A stretch of DNA of 64,000 bases, from positions 1 to 64,000 of the forward strand of contig JAJZMF010000045.1 of assembly GCA_021850325.1 (NCBI GenBank), in the 5' to 3' direction. A model generated the notes under the pieces. It had not been told where the DNA came from. It saw only the letters and a list, made by a program, of their open reading frames with translations, and ran no database searches. The position numbers and the translations under genes are program-made. This DNA is from Actinomycetes bacterium (GTDB lineage: Bacteria > Actinomycetota > Acidimicrobiia > Acidimicrobiales > Palsa-688). Shown one piece after another: positions 8,420 to 18,236 of this stretch (within the stretch, counting starts at the first letter, position 1; each line of letters opens with the position of its first letter).

Positions 8420-9974
8420 CGGTCGCAGTGCGGCTCGCCCCCGTGGCGTCGGTCCAGCCGATCGCCACCTTGTCCCCCGGGTGGTAGGGCACCATGAGGT
8501 GGGTCAGCTGGGACTCGCTGGTCAGCGTCGCACCGTCGAACCTGGTGAGAGTGGAACCCGCCGTGACCCCCGCCGACTGGGCAGGGGAGCCACCGACCAC
8601 CTGCGAGACGGCGATACCCGGGACGGGGACCGTGGTGGTGCCGGCGAAGCCGTTGCCCAACCCACCACTTCCGAAACCACCGCTACCGAGGCCGCCACCA
8701 CCGAAGGGGCTCGTGGAGGCGCTGCCACCGAGCAGGACCCCGAGGAAGGCTGTCTGCCCAACGTGGACGGTGGCACTGCCCTTGCCCGACAGGATGGTCC
8801 TGGCGATGCCCATGGCCTGGGAGACGGGGATGGCGAAGCCCTGGTTCCCCTGGGAGGAGAAGCTGAAGCTGTCCGAGGCTGCCGTGTCCATGCCGATCAC
8901 CTCACCCGCCGTGTTGACCAACGGGCCGCCCGAGTCACCGGACTGGATGTTGGCGTTGACCTCGATCAGCCCCGAGAGGTGCTCCGAGCCCCCGGTCAGG
9001 GCGTCGGAGGCCGTGATGGACTGGCCCAGGGCGGTGACGGAACCGCCGGCGCTGGTAGGTGCCCCACCCGTGCCCCCGGCATTGCCGACGGCCACCACCG
9101 CCTGGCCCGTGGAGGCAGCCACCGTGGCGAGCTTGGCCGTCGCCAGGCCGGAGGCCCCCTGGAGCTGCACCAGGGCCACATCGTGGGTGTTGTCGTAACC
9201 GAGCACCGTCACGTTGTAGGTCCGGCCGTTGCCTACGTCCGTCGCCGTCAGCTTGGTCGACTCGGCGATCACGTGGTTGTTGGTGAGGACCAGGCCGTTG
9301 GAGGTGAGGACGATGCCCGTACCGGCGCCGGACTCCCCCTGGTAGTTGAAGGTGGAGTTGATGTCGACCACGGCGGGGGCCACCCGGGACGCTATCGACG
9401 ACACGTCCGAGGGTGCGCCCGCTCCCTCGGAGGGAGTGGTCGTGGCCGCAGACCCACCGTTCCCGAAGAAGGGCGACAGCCCTCCGCCCTGGCCCGAGCT
9501 GCTCCCGCCGCCGGCCGGGACGGTCGTGCCCGGGGAGGCCGCGCTGGCCCCTGTACCTGACGAGCCCGGCCAAACGGCCCGGCTCACCCCGGCCCCGGTG
9601 ACGGCGGCGGCAACGACCACCAGCACAGCCGCCGCCGACCGCAGGGCCCGGGCACCGGGCCCGGAGGACCGCTGGTCCCGGTAGCTACCGGCCGCGGGTG
9701 GGGCACCAGCCCCGTAGTCGTACGGGCCGCCGGGGGCGGCACCATAGGCGTCGGCCGGGTGGGCGTAGGGGCCCGGAGGTGGCGGTGCCCCGTACCCGCC
9801 GGGGCCGGCGGGGGGAGCCGGGTACCGGGAGTGCGCCTGTGGCCAGTACGGGCCGTCCCCGGGGGCGGCACCGGCAGGGTCGACGGGCACGCCGGACGGG
9901 CCGGCACCCTCCGAGGGCGCGGCGCCCGGGCCCTGCACCTCCTCGCCTCGTCCCCAAGCCTCGTGCTCGCTCAT
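8391..9974 (-). CDS. HtrA/DegP-like membrane-anchored serine protease with PDZ domain
   Basis: A 527-aa protein. About 100 residues of Pro/Gly/Tyr-rich cytosolic tail, a single membrane helix (about 111-130), a low-complexity linker, then a trypsin-like domain with the triad His234 (TNNHVIAES), Asp265 (NTHDVALVQL) and Ser348 (QSGDSGGPLV). A Gly-rich loop (about 415-445) leads into a C-terminal PDZ domain. This is the usual layout of actinobacterial HtrA quality-control proteases that act outside the membrane. ATG at 9974 has GGAGG at good spacing. Its last 29 bp overlap the convergent vsr gene. Confidence 0.93.
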   Translation of the reverse strand: MSEHEAWGRGEEVQGPGAAPSEGAGPSGVPVDPAGAAPGDGPYWPQAHSRYPAPPAGPGGYGAPPPPGPYAHPADAYGAAPGGPYDYGAGAPPAAGSYRDQRSSGPGARALRSAAAVLVVVAAAVTGAGVSRAVWPGSSGTGASAASPGTTVPAGGGSSSGQGGGLSPFFGNGGSAATTTPSEGAGAPSDVSSIASRVAPAVVDINSTFNYQGESGAGTGIVLTSNGLVLTNNHVIAESTKLTATDVGNGRTYNVTVLGYDNTHDVALVQLQGASGLATAKLATVAASTGQAVVAVGNAGGTGGAPTSAGGSVTALGQSITASDALTGGSEHLSGLIEVNANIQSGDSGGPLVNTAGEVIGMDTAASDSFSFSSQGNQGFAIPVSQAMGIARTILSGKGSATVHVGQTAFLGVLLGGSASTSPFGGGGLGSGGFGSGGLGNGFAGTTTVPVPGIAVSQVVGGSPAQSAGVTAGSTLTRFDGATLTSESQLTHLMVPYHPGDKVAIGWTDATGASRTATVTLASGPPS

Positions 9975-10108
9975 GGTCGCCTCCGCTACTACCTAGATCG
10001 TCCCTGTGCACCAGCCAGTGAAGGCCTGCTGGCTGTGAAGCCCCTGAGCCGGTGCTGAGACTCGCCGTAAGCCTGGCCGGGCTGGCCCCGGTGCACCCTA
10101 TGCCGTCC

Positions 10109-10663
10109 TCACTCCGTCTCGGTGATGGTCACGGACTCGATCACCACCTCCTCCAGGGGCTTGCCCGAGCCGGTGCCGATGGCGTCGATGGCCGCCACCA
10201 CCTCGAGGCCCTTCACCACCTTGCCGAAAAGGGAGTACTTGGGCGGCAGCGACACACCGTTGGGCCCGCTGATCACGAAGAACTGGCTGCCGTTGGTGTT
10301 CGGCCCGGCGTTGGCCATGGCGAGCGAGCCGATCTCGTAACGGCCTGGCTTGGGCAGCTCGTCATCGAAACGGTACCCGGGGCTCCCGGTGCCCGTGCCC
10401 GTAGGGTCACCCCCCTGGAGGACGAACCCGGGGATCACCCGGTGGAAGACGATGCCCTCGAAATAGTGGTAACGGGCGAGGAACACGAAGTTGTTGACCG
10501 TCCTGGGTGCGCCGATGGGGTCGAGAGCGATCGTCATCGCCCCCTTGGAGGTCAGCATCTCGGCGCCGTACCGGTGTGACGGGTCGATGCACATCGGGGG
10601 CGGGCCGTCGAAGCGCTGTGTCTTGGGGCTCGACCCGTCGAGGGCGGGGCAGTTGGTAGCCAT
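10109..10663 (-). CDS. cyclophilin-type peptidyl-prolyl cis-trans isomerase
   Basis: A 184-aa protein with the cyclophilin core: NNFVFLARYHYFEGIVFHRV, PGFVLQGGDPTGTGTGSPGY, ANAGPNTNGSQFFV and YSLFGKVVKGLEVV. The active-site Arg in FHRV and the Gln in GFVLQGGD are present. No signal peptide is seen and the N-terminal 30 residues are a short extension, so it is probably cytosolic. The family catalyses proline isomerisation during folding. It follows the zinc-finger and DUF2630 genes on the same strand after a 139-bp gap holding a 13-bp tandem repeat. Confidence 0.94.
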   Translation of the reverse strand: MATNCPALDGSSPKTQRFDGPPPMCIDPSHRYGAEMLTSKGAMTIALDPIGAPRTVNNFVFLARYHYFEGIVFHRVIPGFVLQGGDPTGTGTGSPGYRFDDELPKPGRYEIGSLAMANAGPNTNGSQFFVISGPNGVSLPPKYSLFGKVVKGLEVVAAIDAIGTGSGKPLEEVVIESVTITETE

Positions 10664-10715
10664 GGGACCTGTCTACCCGCTCCCGGTGCCCTGGTGGGCC
10701 GAGCATCCCCGGCGC

Positions 10716-10752
10716 CCCCTGCCCGGTGCCCCTGCCCGGTGCCCCTGCCCGG
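10716..10752. repeat. 13-bp tandem repeat, about 2.9 copies
   Basis: CCCCTGCCCGGTG at 10716-10728 and 10729-10741, followed by a partial copy to 10752. It lies in the gap between the cyclophilin gene and the zinc-finger gene. It is one of several short intergenic tandem repeats in this window. Confidence 0.8.
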
Positions 10753-10802
10753 GCCGGCTCACCCCGGGGCGCCACCACAGGCCGGCCGTCTCCGGCACGG
10801 CC

Positions 10803-11075
10803 TCAGAGCCCGGGGCCTGCCGCGTGCTGAGCGCAGTGAAGGGTTGTCGGCTCAACCGCGAGGCGCTCGTCGCCAATGGGCTCACCACAGGTCGCACAGC
10901 GGCCGTAGGTACCCTCCTCCAGCCGGGCGAGGGCCGCGTCCACCGCGTCCAGGTCGGCACGGACCTGGGCCAGCAGCGCCTGGTCGTGCTCGGCCGAGCT
11001 GCCAGCGGCGCCGGGTGACGGTGCAGGTCCCGTCTGCAGCGGGGCTGGGCCCGTCTGGTCGTCCATATCGCCCAC
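10803..11075 (-). CDS. DksA/TraR-like zinc-finger protein
   Basis: A 90-aa protein. An acidic helical part (DQALLAQVRADLDAVDAALA) is followed by TYGRCATCGEPIGDERL and CAQH, a C4-type TraR/DksA finger in which the last ligand is His instead of Cys. Members bind RNA polymerase or act as small regulators; the exact role here is unknown. GTG at 11075 and ATG at 11066 are both possible starts, and neither has a strong ribosome binding site. It follows the DUF2630 gene by 6 bp, so the two form an operon. Confidence 0.85.
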   Translation of the reverse strand: MGDMDDQTGPAPLQTGPAPSPGAAGSSAEHDQALLAQVRADLDAVDAALARLEEGTYGRCATCGEPIGDERLAVEPTTLHCAQHAAGPGL

Positions 11076-11081
11076 CCGCCG

Positions 11082-11324
11082 CTACTGGCGGTAGTTCTCG
11101 ACCACTTCGCCGGGGCGCGTGGTGACTTCCTCCGGGTCCTGGCCTGCCGCTCGTCGGGCACGTCGCTGCCGGAGCAGGTCCCAGCACTGGTCGAGGGTCA
11201 CCTCGATGCGGCGCAGCTCATCGGTCTCCTCGGGGGAGCGCCCCCCGCCCTCGTGGGCCCGCTCCAGCCTGTGCTCCTGGTCGGCCAGTTCGCCGATCCG
11301 GCGCACGATCTCGGCGTCGTCCAC
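11082..11324 (-). CDS. DUF2630 family protein
   Basis: An 80-aa protein that matches the conserved actinobacterial DUF2630 pattern nearly end to end: IVRRIGELADQEHRL, EVTLDQCWDLLRQRRARR, a Gly-Asp-Pro turn (GQDPEEV), RPGEVVENY. It is helical, acidic and cytosolic, and its function is unknown. GTG at 11324 has AGGAGGAG upstream. It is the first gene of a two-gene unit with the zinc-finger protein. Confidence 0.9.
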   Translation of the reverse strand: MDDAEIVRRIGELADQEHRLERAHEGGGRSPEETDELRRIEVTLDQCWDLLRQRRARRAAGQDPEEVTTRPGEVVENYRQ

Positions 11325-11473
11325 CTGTGGCTCCTCCTGTTCGGCTCACCCCACCATACTGACCGGGCACCGCCTGGCGTCCAGGACGGGCCGCCCTGCT
11401 CAAAGGGCACTGTGAGGCCAGCTCGGGGCGTGGGCTTGACCGCAGGGCCGCCAGAGCGGCAATTATCTTCCGG

Positions 11474-12034
11474 GTGCCGCCTCTCACCCTGTCCCGGGCC
11501 CGCACCGTCGGGCGCAGGCGCCGCGCCCTTGTCACCGCCGGGGTCTGTGCCGTCGGCCTCTGGGCCGGGTTGACCGCCAAGCTCTTCGTATGGCCCGCTC
11601 TCGACGAGCTGGACCAGGTCCACGCCGACGCCGTCCTGGTCCTCGGAGGCCCGGGCGACCGCGTGGCGCTGGGCGAGGAACTGGCCCGCCGCCACGCCGC
11701 TCCGTGGTTGGTGGTGTCGGTGGCCTCCGTGGAATGGGACTGCCCCCATCTCGAGGTCCCGGGGGTCAGGGTCCTCTGCTTCAGGCCCGATCCCTTCTCA
11801 ACCCAGGGGGAGGCCCGCTACTTCGGGGCCCAGGCCCGTCAGCACGGCTGGCGCAGCGTGGTCGTGGTGAGCTCGGTGCCCCAGGCCACCCGGGCCCGCC
11901 TAAGGGTCAAGCGCTGCTTCCCGGGCCGCGTCCAGGTGGTGGGGGCCAGGCTCGGCTGGCCACAGTTCGTCTACGGGGTGGTCTACGAGTGGGGCGCCCT
12001 GGCCAAGGCCGTGCTCTGGCAGGTCAGCTGCTGA
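11474..12034 (+). CDS. YdcF/ElyC-like DUF218 membrane protein
   Basis: A 186-aa protein with one N-terminal membrane helix (about 18-36) and a DUF218 Rossmann-like domain: HADAVLVLGGPGDRV, FSTQGEARYFGAQARQHGWR, VVVVSSVPQATRARLRVKRC. Proteins of this family act on the cell envelope (ElyC, SanA) or bind a nucleotide (YdcF); the substrate is not known here. GTG at 11474 lacks a clear ribosome binding site, while TTATCT just before it could be the -10 of a near-leaderless transcript. The last 11 bp overlap the convergent glpD gene. Confidence 0.85.
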   Translation: MPPLTLSRARTVGRRRRALVTAGVCAVGLWAGLTAKLFVWPALDELDQVHADAVLVLGGPGDRVALGEELARRHAAPWLVVSVASVEWDCPHLEVPGVRVLCFRPDPFSTQGEARYFGAQARQHGWRSVVVVSSVPQATRARLRVKRCFPGRVQVVGARLGWPQFVYGVVYEWGALAKAVLWQVSC

Positions 12035-13811
12035 AGCCGGCGAGAGCGGCCGCCGCCGCGTCGTCACCGGCCTGGGACGCACGGCCCACGAGGTCGGCCT
12101 GCGCGAGATAGAGGTCCAGCTCGTGCCGCTGGTCGTCTGCGGCCCAGCCCAGGGGACCGGCCATCAGAGCAGCCACCTCGCCTGCCACCGTGGCGCCGCC
12201 GTCGGGCTCCTCCATGGCCAGGCGGGCCCGGCGGACCATGACGTCGTCCAGGTGGCGGGCTCCCTCGTGGGTCACCGCGTGCACGACCTCGGCCCGCAGG
12301 TACCGGGTCGGGCTGCCGCCGGCCTCCCCGAGGGGCGCCGCCAGCGAGGGGTCCCCGGACAGGAGGTCCAGGACCTCGCCCACCTGGCCCCCGTACCGGC
12401 CGACCAGGTGCTCGAAGACCTCGGCGCCCAGGCCGGCTGCACGCGCCCGCTCCTCCTCCTCCGCCCGGGCCTGTCCCAGGTGGCGGGCACCCAGGAGCGG
12501 GAGGCTGTGGGTACGCGAGACCGGTGCGTGCACACCCGCCTGCCGTACGGCCAGGTCGACGGCCTGTGCCGCCATCACCCGGTAGGTGGTGTACTTGCCA
12601 CCCGACACGACGACCAGCCCCGGCACCGGGGAGACGACGGAGTGCTCGCGGGAGATGGCCGAGTTGCCCCCCGTGCCCGCCCCTGCGCCACCGGCGCCGC
12701 CCGAGGACGCCTTGCGCTCCTCGCCCGGGCCCCTGACGACGCCCTCTCCGGCGACCAGGGGGCGCAGGCCGGCATAGACGCCCACCACGTCGGCCCGGCT
12801 CAACGGGCGGCGCAGGACGCTGTTGAGCTGGCCCAGGACGTAGTCCAGGTCGGCCGCCGTGGCCAGGGGCACCGCCTTGTCGTAGGGCCAGTCCGTGTCG
12901 GTCGTGCCTATGACCCAGTAGCGGCCCCAGGGCAGGACGAACAGGACGCTCGTCGGGGTCCGGGTGATGAGGCCCACCTCGCTGCTCACCCGGTCGGCCG
13001 GCACCACCAGGTGCACCCCTTTGGAAGGCTTCACCCTCACACCCCGGCCCGCGCCCGCCAGGGCCTCGGTGTCCTCGGACCAGACACCGGTGGCCGAGAG
13101 CACCACCCGTGCCCTGACCTCGCGTCCCGAGCCCGTCTCGGTGTCCCACAGACGGGCCCCGACCACCCTGCCACCCTCTTTGACCAGCGCCGTCACCCGG
13201 GCCCGGTTCAACGGCACCGCCCCGTAGGCGGCAGCCGTCCTCACCAGCTCGGCCACGAACCGGGCGTCGTCGACCTGGCCGTCGTAGTAGAGCACCGCCC
13301 CTGAGAGCCGGTCCGGCCGCAGGGCGGGGGTCATGGCCAGGGCCTGGCGGCGGCTCAGGTGGCGGTGGTGGGGAAGCCGGCCCGCAGCACCGCCGGCCGG
13401 GAACGCGGCCCCCATGAGGTCGTACAGGCCGACCCCGGCGCCCACGGTCAGGCGCTCCACCACCGGTACGTGCAGCGGGTACAGGATGGGCACCGGTCGC
13501 ACCAGATGGGGTGCCAGCTTGCCCAGGAGCAGGGAGCGCTCCCGGAGCGCCTCGTAGACGAGGTGGAAGTCGAGCCGCTGGAGGTAGCGCAGGCCTCCGT
13601 GCACGAGCTTGCTGGAGCGGCTGGAGGTGCCGGCCGCCCAGTCGACCGACTCGACCAGGGCCGTGCGCAGCCCCCTCGAGGCGGCGTCGAGCGCCGCACC
13701 GGCCCCGGTGACCCCGCCCCCCACCACGAGGATGTCGAACTGCTCTGCACTGAGGCGGTCGGCATCGGCAGCACGCCGTTCCGGGGTCAGCTCGCTGGCG
13801 GGGTACCTCAT
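12024..13811 (-). CDS. glpD: glycerol-3-phosphate dehydrogenase (FAD-dependent)
   Basis: A 595-aa aerobic GlpD. The FAD Rossmann motif ILVVGGGVTGAGAALDA lies near residue 27, followed by GTSSRSSKLVHGGLRYLQ, GVYAGLRPLV and SGGKYTTYRVMAAQAVD. The C-terminal helical DAO domain is present. A Gly/Ala-rich insert (about 'SSGGAGGAGAGTGGNS') sits before the substrate domain and is not part of the conserved family. The enzyme oxidises glycerol-3-phosphate to DHAP at the membrane. ATG at 13811 is chosen because the frame above it overlaps glpK. glpK lies divergently 91 bp away, so the two are probably co-regulated. Confidence 0.93.
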   Translation of the reverse strand: MRYPASELTPERRAADADRLSAEQFDILVVGGGVTGAGAALDAASRGLRTALVESVDWAAGTSSRSSKLVHGGLRYLQRLDFHLVYEALRERSLLLGKLAPHLVRPVPILYPLHVPVVERLTVGAGVGLYDLMGAAFPAGGAAGRLPHHRHLSRRQALAMTPALRPDRLSGAVLYYDGQVDDARFVAELVRTAAAYGAVPLNRARVTALVKEGGRVVGARLWDTETGSGREVRARVVLSATGVWSEDTEALAGAGRGVRVKPSKGVHLVVPADRVSSEVGLITRTPTSVLFVLPWGRYWVIGTTDTDWPYDKAVPLATAADLDYVLGQLNSVLRRPLSRADVVGVYAGLRPLVAGEGVVRGPGEERKASSGGAGGAGAGTGGNSAISREHSVVSPVPGLVVVSGGKYTTYRVMAAQAVDLAVRQAGVHAPVSRTHSLPLLGARHLGQARAEEEERARAAGLGAEVFEHLVGRYGGQVGEVLDLLSGDPSLAAPLGEAGGSPTRYLRAEVVHAVTHEGARHLDDVMVRRARLAMEEPDGGATVAGEVAALMAGPLGWAADDQRHELDLYLAQADLVGRASQAGDDAAAAALAGFSS

Positions 13812-13902
13812 GGCTAATGGGAGAGCGTAGCGTTGGCGCACGAGCGACCCGGCACGCACGACCGTGGGCGCACGACCTGGGACGATGAGAAGGGGGCCGA
13901 GG

Positions 13903-15411
13903 ATGGCGGAGCTCGTGGGAGCACTGGACCAGGGGACCACCAGCACCCGGTTCATGGTCTTCGACGGCGAGGGCCGGGCGGTGGCGCGCCACCAGCTGGA
14001 GCACACCCAGTACTTCCCTCACCCGGGATGGGTGGAGCACGACCCGGTCGAGATCCTGGAGCGCTCGAGGACGGTCATGGAGGCTGCGCTGCGTTCGGCC
14101 GGCCTGGGCACCGGGGACCTGGCTGCGGTGGGCATCACGAACCAACGCGAGACCACGGTCATCTGGGACCGGGCCACGGGCCGGCCCTACACCAACGCCA
14201 TGGTCTGGCAGGACACCAGGTCGGCGACCCTCATGGCGGCCATCGAAGCCGACGGCCGCGGCGCCGTGGTGCGCGAGCGCAGCGGCCTGCCTCCCGCCAC
14301 GTACTTCTCCGCCGGCAAACTGGCTTGGGCGCTGGCCAACGTCGACGGCCTGGCGGCTGCCGTGCGGGAAGGCCGGGCACTGGCCGGCACGGTGGACAGC
14401 TGGCTGGTCTGGAACCTGACCGGGGGGGCCCGGGGTGGGCGCCACCTCACAGACGTGACCAATGCCAGCCGGACCATGCTCATGGACCTGCGCACCCTGG
14501 ACTGGGACGAGGAGCTGCTGGAGATGTTCGGCGTCCCCCGGGAGGTGCTCCCCACGGTGGTGGCCTCCTCGGGCGACTTCGGGGAGGCCCGCCTGGAGGG
14601 GGCAGGCCAGGCGCCCCTCAGGTTGGCCGCCGTCCTGGGGGACCAACAGGCAGCCATGCTTGGCCAGGTCTGCCTGGCCCCCGGGGAGTCCAAGAACACC
14701 TACGGGACCGGCAACTTCCTGCTCATGAACACGGGCCGGGAGATCCCCCGCTCCCGGCACGGGCTGATCACGACGGTGTGCTACAAAGCGCCGGGCGAGC
14801 CGGCCTCCTACGCCCTGGAGGGCTCGATCGCGGTGACAGGCTCAGCGGTGCAGTGGCTGCGGGACCAGCTGGGCATCATCGACGACGCAGCCCAGAGCGA
14901 GGTCCTGGCCGCCCAGGTCCCTGACACGGCCGGCGTGTACTTCGTGCCCGCCTTCTCAGGCCTGTTCGCCCCCTACTGGCGTGCGGACGCCAGGGGCACC
15001 ATCGTCGGCCTGACCAGGGCCGCCACCAAGGCCCACCTGGCCCGGGCCACCCTCGAGGCGATCTGCTTCCAGACCCGCGACGTCCTCGACGCCATGCGCC
15101 TGGACACCGGGAGCTCGGCGGGGACGCTCAAGGTGGACGGCGGGATCACCTCGAACGAGCTGTGCATGCAGCTCCAGGCCGATGTGCTGGGCACCGCTGT
15201 GAGCAGGCCCGAGGTGGCCGAGACCACGGCGCTCGGGGCCGCCTACGCCGCAGGTCAGGCCGTCGGCGTGTGGGCGGGCCCCGACGAGCTGCGCCGCAAC
15301 TGGCGCGAGGGCCGGCGCTGGGAACCGAGCTGGGACGGCGAGCGACGCGAAAAGGCCTACGCCGGCTGGAAGAAGGCCGTGGAGCGGGCCATGGACTGGG
15401 AGGCCGGCTGA
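13903..15411 (+). CDS. glpK: glycerol kinase
   Basis: A 502-aa FGGY kinase. N-terminal phosphate-binding loop [84 protein letters not shown]; and KVDGGITSN near the end. Together these are diagnostic of GlpK. It phosphorylates glycerol to glycerol-3-phosphate, feeding GlpD. ATG at 13903 is preferred over the in-frame ATG at 13864 because it has AAGGGGG upstream and matches the usual family N-terminus. No glpF facilitator is next to it. Confidence 0.96.
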   Translation: MAELVGALDQGTTSTRFMVFDGEGRAVARHQLEHTQYFPHPGWVEHDPVEILERSRTVMEAALRSAGLGTGDLAAVGITNQRETTVIWDRATGRPYTNAMVWQDTRSATLMAAIEADGRGAVVRERSGLPPATYFSAGKLAWALANVDGLAAAVREGRALAGTVDSWLVWNLTGGARGGRHLTDVTNASRTMLMDLRTLDWDEELLEMFGVPREVLPTVVASSGDFGEARLEGAGQAPLRLAAVLGDQQAAMLGQVCLAPGESKNTYGTGNFLLMNTGREIPRSRHGLITTVCYKAPGEPASYALEGSIAVTGSAVQWLRDQLGIIDDAAQSEVLAAQVPDTAGVYFVPAFSGLFAPYWRADARGTIVGLTRAATKAHLARATLEAICFQTRDVLDAMRLDTGSSAGTLKVDGGITSNELCMQLQADVLGTAVSRPEVAETTALGAAYAAGQAVGVWAGPDELRRNWREGRRWEPSWDGERREKAYAGWKKAVERAMDWEAG

Positions 15412-15499
15412 GCGTCCCACATGCAGCGCTGCTGCTTCGCCACAGGGACGACGGCCTGCCGACAACCGCAGGCCCCGCGCTGGACGGTACCTTTGGACG

Positions 15500-17560
15500 A
15501 TGAACACCCAGCGGGGCCTACCCTTCCCTCTCGGCGCGACCCCGACGGCAGGAGGCACCAACTTCGCCGTGGCCTCGGAGATCGCCGAGGCGGTGGAGGT
15601 CTGCCTCTTCGATGCCGACGGTGCGGAGCGGCGGGTCGAGCTACCCGAGCGTACAGCCCATGTCTGGCACGGTCACCTGCCGGGCGTCGGGCCCGGGCAA
15701 CGTTACGGTCTCCGCGTGCACGGCCCATGGGCACCCGCTCAGGGCCTGCGCTGCAACCCGGCCAAACTGCTGCTCGACCCCCAGGCCACGGCGATCGACG
15801 GGGAGGTGCGCTGGGGCCAGGAGGTCTTCGGGCACGACTTCGACGCACCCGGACAAGCCAACCCCCTGGACTCGGCACCCAACATGCCCAAGTGCGTGGT
15901 GACGGAGCGCGGGTTCGACTGGGGTGACGACACCCCGCCCCGCACGCCGCTCGACGAGACCATCGTCTACGAGACCCACGTCAAGGGCTTTACCATGCGC
16001 CACCCGGACATCCCCGAGGAGATCAGGGGGACGTACGCGGCCATGGGCCACCCCGCCGTCACCGACTACCTGGCCGACCTCGGGGTCAGTGCGGTGGAAC
16101 TGTTGCCGGTGCACCACTTCGTCCACGACTCGCACCTGCTGGAGAAGGGCCTGCGCAACTACTGGGGCTACAACAGCATCGGCTTCCTGGCCCCCCACGG
16201 TGGTTACAGCTCGTCCGGGACGTCGGGCAACCAGGTGCGCGAGTTCAAACAGATGGTCAAGGACCTCCACGCGGCCGGGTTGGAGGTCATCCTGGACGTG
16301 GTCTACAACCACACCGCCGAAGGCAACCACCTCGGCCCCACCCTGTCCATGAAGGGTATCGACAACCCCGCGTACTACCGCCTGGTGGACGAGGACAGGG
16401 CTCACTACTTCGACACCACCGGGACCGGCAACAGCTTCAACGTGCGGCACCCGGTCGCCCTCCGGCTGGTACTGGACTCCCTGCGCTACTGGGTGACCGA
16501 GATGCACGTCGACGGCTTCCGCTTCGACCTGGCCACCACGCTGACCCGCCAGAGCGGGTACGAGGACATACACAGCTCCTTCCTGACCCTCGTGCACCAG
16601 GACCCCGTGCTGGCGCCGGTGAAGATGATCGCTGAGCCCTGGGACATCGCGGGCTACCAGTTGGGCGGCTTCCCGGCCCGGTGGTCGGAGTGGAACGGCA
16701 AGTACCGCGACTGTGTGAGGGACTTCTGGAGGGGTGCCGACGGCACCCTGGGGGAGCTGGCCCTGCGCATCTCGGGTAGCGCCGACATCTATGCGTCGGA
16801 CCGTCGGGTACCCACCGCGAGCATCAACTTCGTCACCGCACACGACGGTTTCACGCTTGCCGACCTCACCGCCTACAACGACAAGCACAATGAGGGCAAC
16901 GAGGAGGACAACAACGACGGCGAGAGCTACAACCGCTCGTGGAACTGCGGTGCCGAGGGCCCGACGGACGACCCCGACGTGCTCGACCTGCGGGAGCGCC
17001 AGAGGCGCAACCTGCTCGGCACCCTGCTGCTCTCGGCCGGGGTGCCCATGCTCTCGGGTGGTGACGAGATAGGGCGCTCCCAACTGGGCAACAACAACGC
17101 CTATTGCCAGGACAACGAGCTCTCCTGGTACGACTGGGAGAACATCGACAAGGACCTCCTGGCGTTCACCAAGGAGGCGATCGCCCTCCGGCGGGCGAAC
17201 CACGCCCTACGGCCCCGCGAGTACCTGGGAGGCGCCGAAGGGGGCCCGGCACAGATGGTCCTGTACCGCCCGGACGGCAAGCAGATGAAAGCAGAGGACT
17301 GGCAGGACCCCAATGCCCGAGCCCTGATGGTGGCTCTCGACGGGCGCCAGATCGAGGACGCCGACGGCGAAACGTCGAGCGACCGGTTCCTGCTCCTGCT
17401 CAACGCCCACTACGAACCCGTCCGTTTCCGTATCCCACCTGGGCGGGCCACCTGGGCACCGGTGCTCACCACCGGCCCCGTCGACCGCTCACCCCGGACG
17501 GCCGGCCGGCGCACCGTCAACATCGCAGGGCGTTCCTTCCTGCTCCTCCACAGCTCCTGA
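15500..17560 (+). CDS. glgX: glycogen debranching enzyme GlgX (isoamylase type)
   Basis: A 686-aa protein. The N-terminal CBM48/isoamylase domain starts at PFPLGATPTAGGTNFAV; the GH13 catalytic domain shows VILDVVYNHTAEG, DGFRFDLATTL (nucleophile Asp), MIAEPWDI (acid Glu) and NFVTAHDGFTL. The order and length fit GlgX/TreX, which cleaves alpha-1,6 branches of glycogen limit dextrins. It may run in one unit with glpK (88-bp gap), although the functions differ. No glycogen synthase or phosphorylase gene is nearby; a second, unrelated debranching enzyme lies at 28973-31117. Confidence 0.96.
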   Translation: MNTQRGLPFPLGATPTAGGTNFAVASEIAEAVEVCLFDADGAERRVELPERTAHVWHGHLPGVGPGQRYGLRVHGPWAPAQGLRCNPAKLLLDPQATAIDGEVRWGQEVFGHDFDAPGQANPLDSAPNMPKCVVTERGFDWGDDTPPRTPLDETIVYETHVKGFTMRHPDIPEEIRGTYAAMGHPAVTDYLADLGVSAVELLPVHHFVHDSHLLEKGLRNYWGYNSIGFLAPHGGYSSSGTSGNQVREFKQMVKDLHAAGLEVILDVVYNHTAEGNHLGPTLSMKGIDNPAYYRLVDEDRAHYFDTTGTGNSFNVRHPVALRLVLDSLRYWVTEMHVDGFRFDLATTLTRQSGYEDIHSSFLTLVHQDPVLAPVKMIAEPWDIAGYQLGGFPARWSEWNGKYRDCVRDFWRGADGTLGELALRISGSADIYASDRRVPTASINFVTAHDGFTLADLTAYNDKHNEGNEEDNNDGESYNRSWNCGAEGPTDDPDVLDLRERQRRNLLGTLLLSAGVPMLSGGDEIGRSQLGNNNAYCQDNELSWYDWENIDKDLLAFTKEAIALRRANHALRPREYLGGAEGGPAQMVLYRPDGKQMKAEDWQDPNARALMVALDGRQIEDADGETSSDRFLLLLNAHYEPVRFRIPPGRATWAPVLTTGPVDRSPRTAGRRTVNIAGRSFLLLHSS

Positions 17561-17592
17561 TCGACGGGCCGCCGACCGCCCCGGGTGCCGGC

Positions 17593-18060
17593 TCAGCTGG
17601 CGGCCCGGGCCTCGTCGTGGTGGCCGGGCCGCTTGACCACGACCACCGGGCAGGTGGCGTGGGCAGCGCAATGCTCACTGACCGAACCGATGAGGGCACC
17701 GACGAGCTCGCCATGGCCACGGGTGCCCACGACGAGGAGGTCGGCCCCCCGGGACAGCTGCACCAGCACCTGCGAGGCCACGCCCTGGACGACCTGGGCC
17801 TTGATGACGGCCTGCGGGTGGTCCCGGGCCACCTCGGTGATGCAGCGCTCCAGCGAGCTGGAGGCTTCCTGGCCGGGGTCGAGGCCCGACATGGCCACGA
17901 GCGGGGAACCGTAATTGGCGGGCCACTGCCACACTGCCGTGGCCTCCACCACTGCCCCTGTCCGCTCGGCCTGCTCGGCCGCCCAGGCCAGCGCAGCGAT
18001 GGACGACGGCGAACCATCCACGCCGACCACTATGCGGTGCTCGCTGCCGACAGTGCTCAT
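17593..18060 (-). CDS. universal stress protein (UspA family)
   Basis: A 155-aa single-domain USP: IVVGVDGSPSSIAALAWAAE at the N-terminus and the ATP-binding GTRGHGELVGALIGSVSEH near residue 115, with the CPVVVVK strand at the end. The G-2x-G-9x-G(S/T) pattern is intact, so it should bind ATP. ATG at 18060 has GGAGGTGACC directly before it. It is a monocistronic gene convergent with glgX. Confidence 0.93.
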   Translation of the reverse strand: MSTVGSEHRIVVGVDGSPSSIAALAWAAEQAERTGAVVEATAVWQWPANYGSPLVAMSGLDPGQEASSSLERCITEVARDHPQAVIKAQVVQGVASQVLVQLSRGADLLVVGTRGHGELVGALIGSVSEHCAAHATCPVVVVKRPGHHDEARAAS

Positions 18061-18236
18061 GGTCACCTCCCGGTGCCGAACAGAGGCCCCGAGGGCCTCC
18101 TCAGACCAGGATGCTCCCGGGCAGCCGCCTCCGTCAGGGCCCTTGGTCACCAGCCGGGCCGGACGGGCGGCTACCGTGGGCCAGCGTGGGAGAGCCGGGT
18201 GTGCAGGGGCGGGACGCGCCGAGCCAGCCTGCCGAG

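Noticed and set aside
8391-9974. PspC or sortase-substrate-like surface protein, suggested by the Pro/Gly/Tyr-rich N-terminus
   Set aside because: The intact His-Asp-Ser triad and PDZ domain make it an HtrA-type protease; the rich tail is the usual cytosolic extension.
12064-14760. A long open frame (about 900 codons) on the minus strand covering glpD and part of glpK
   Set aside because: Its translation is Arg/Gly/Pro-rich without domains, and the same DNA encodes clear GlpD and GlpK proteins in other frames; it is a high-GC artefact.
15641-17203. A 520-codon open frame antisense to glgX
   Set aside because: Valine/glycine-rich antisense frame with no domain; glgX on the other strand has complete catalytic motifs.
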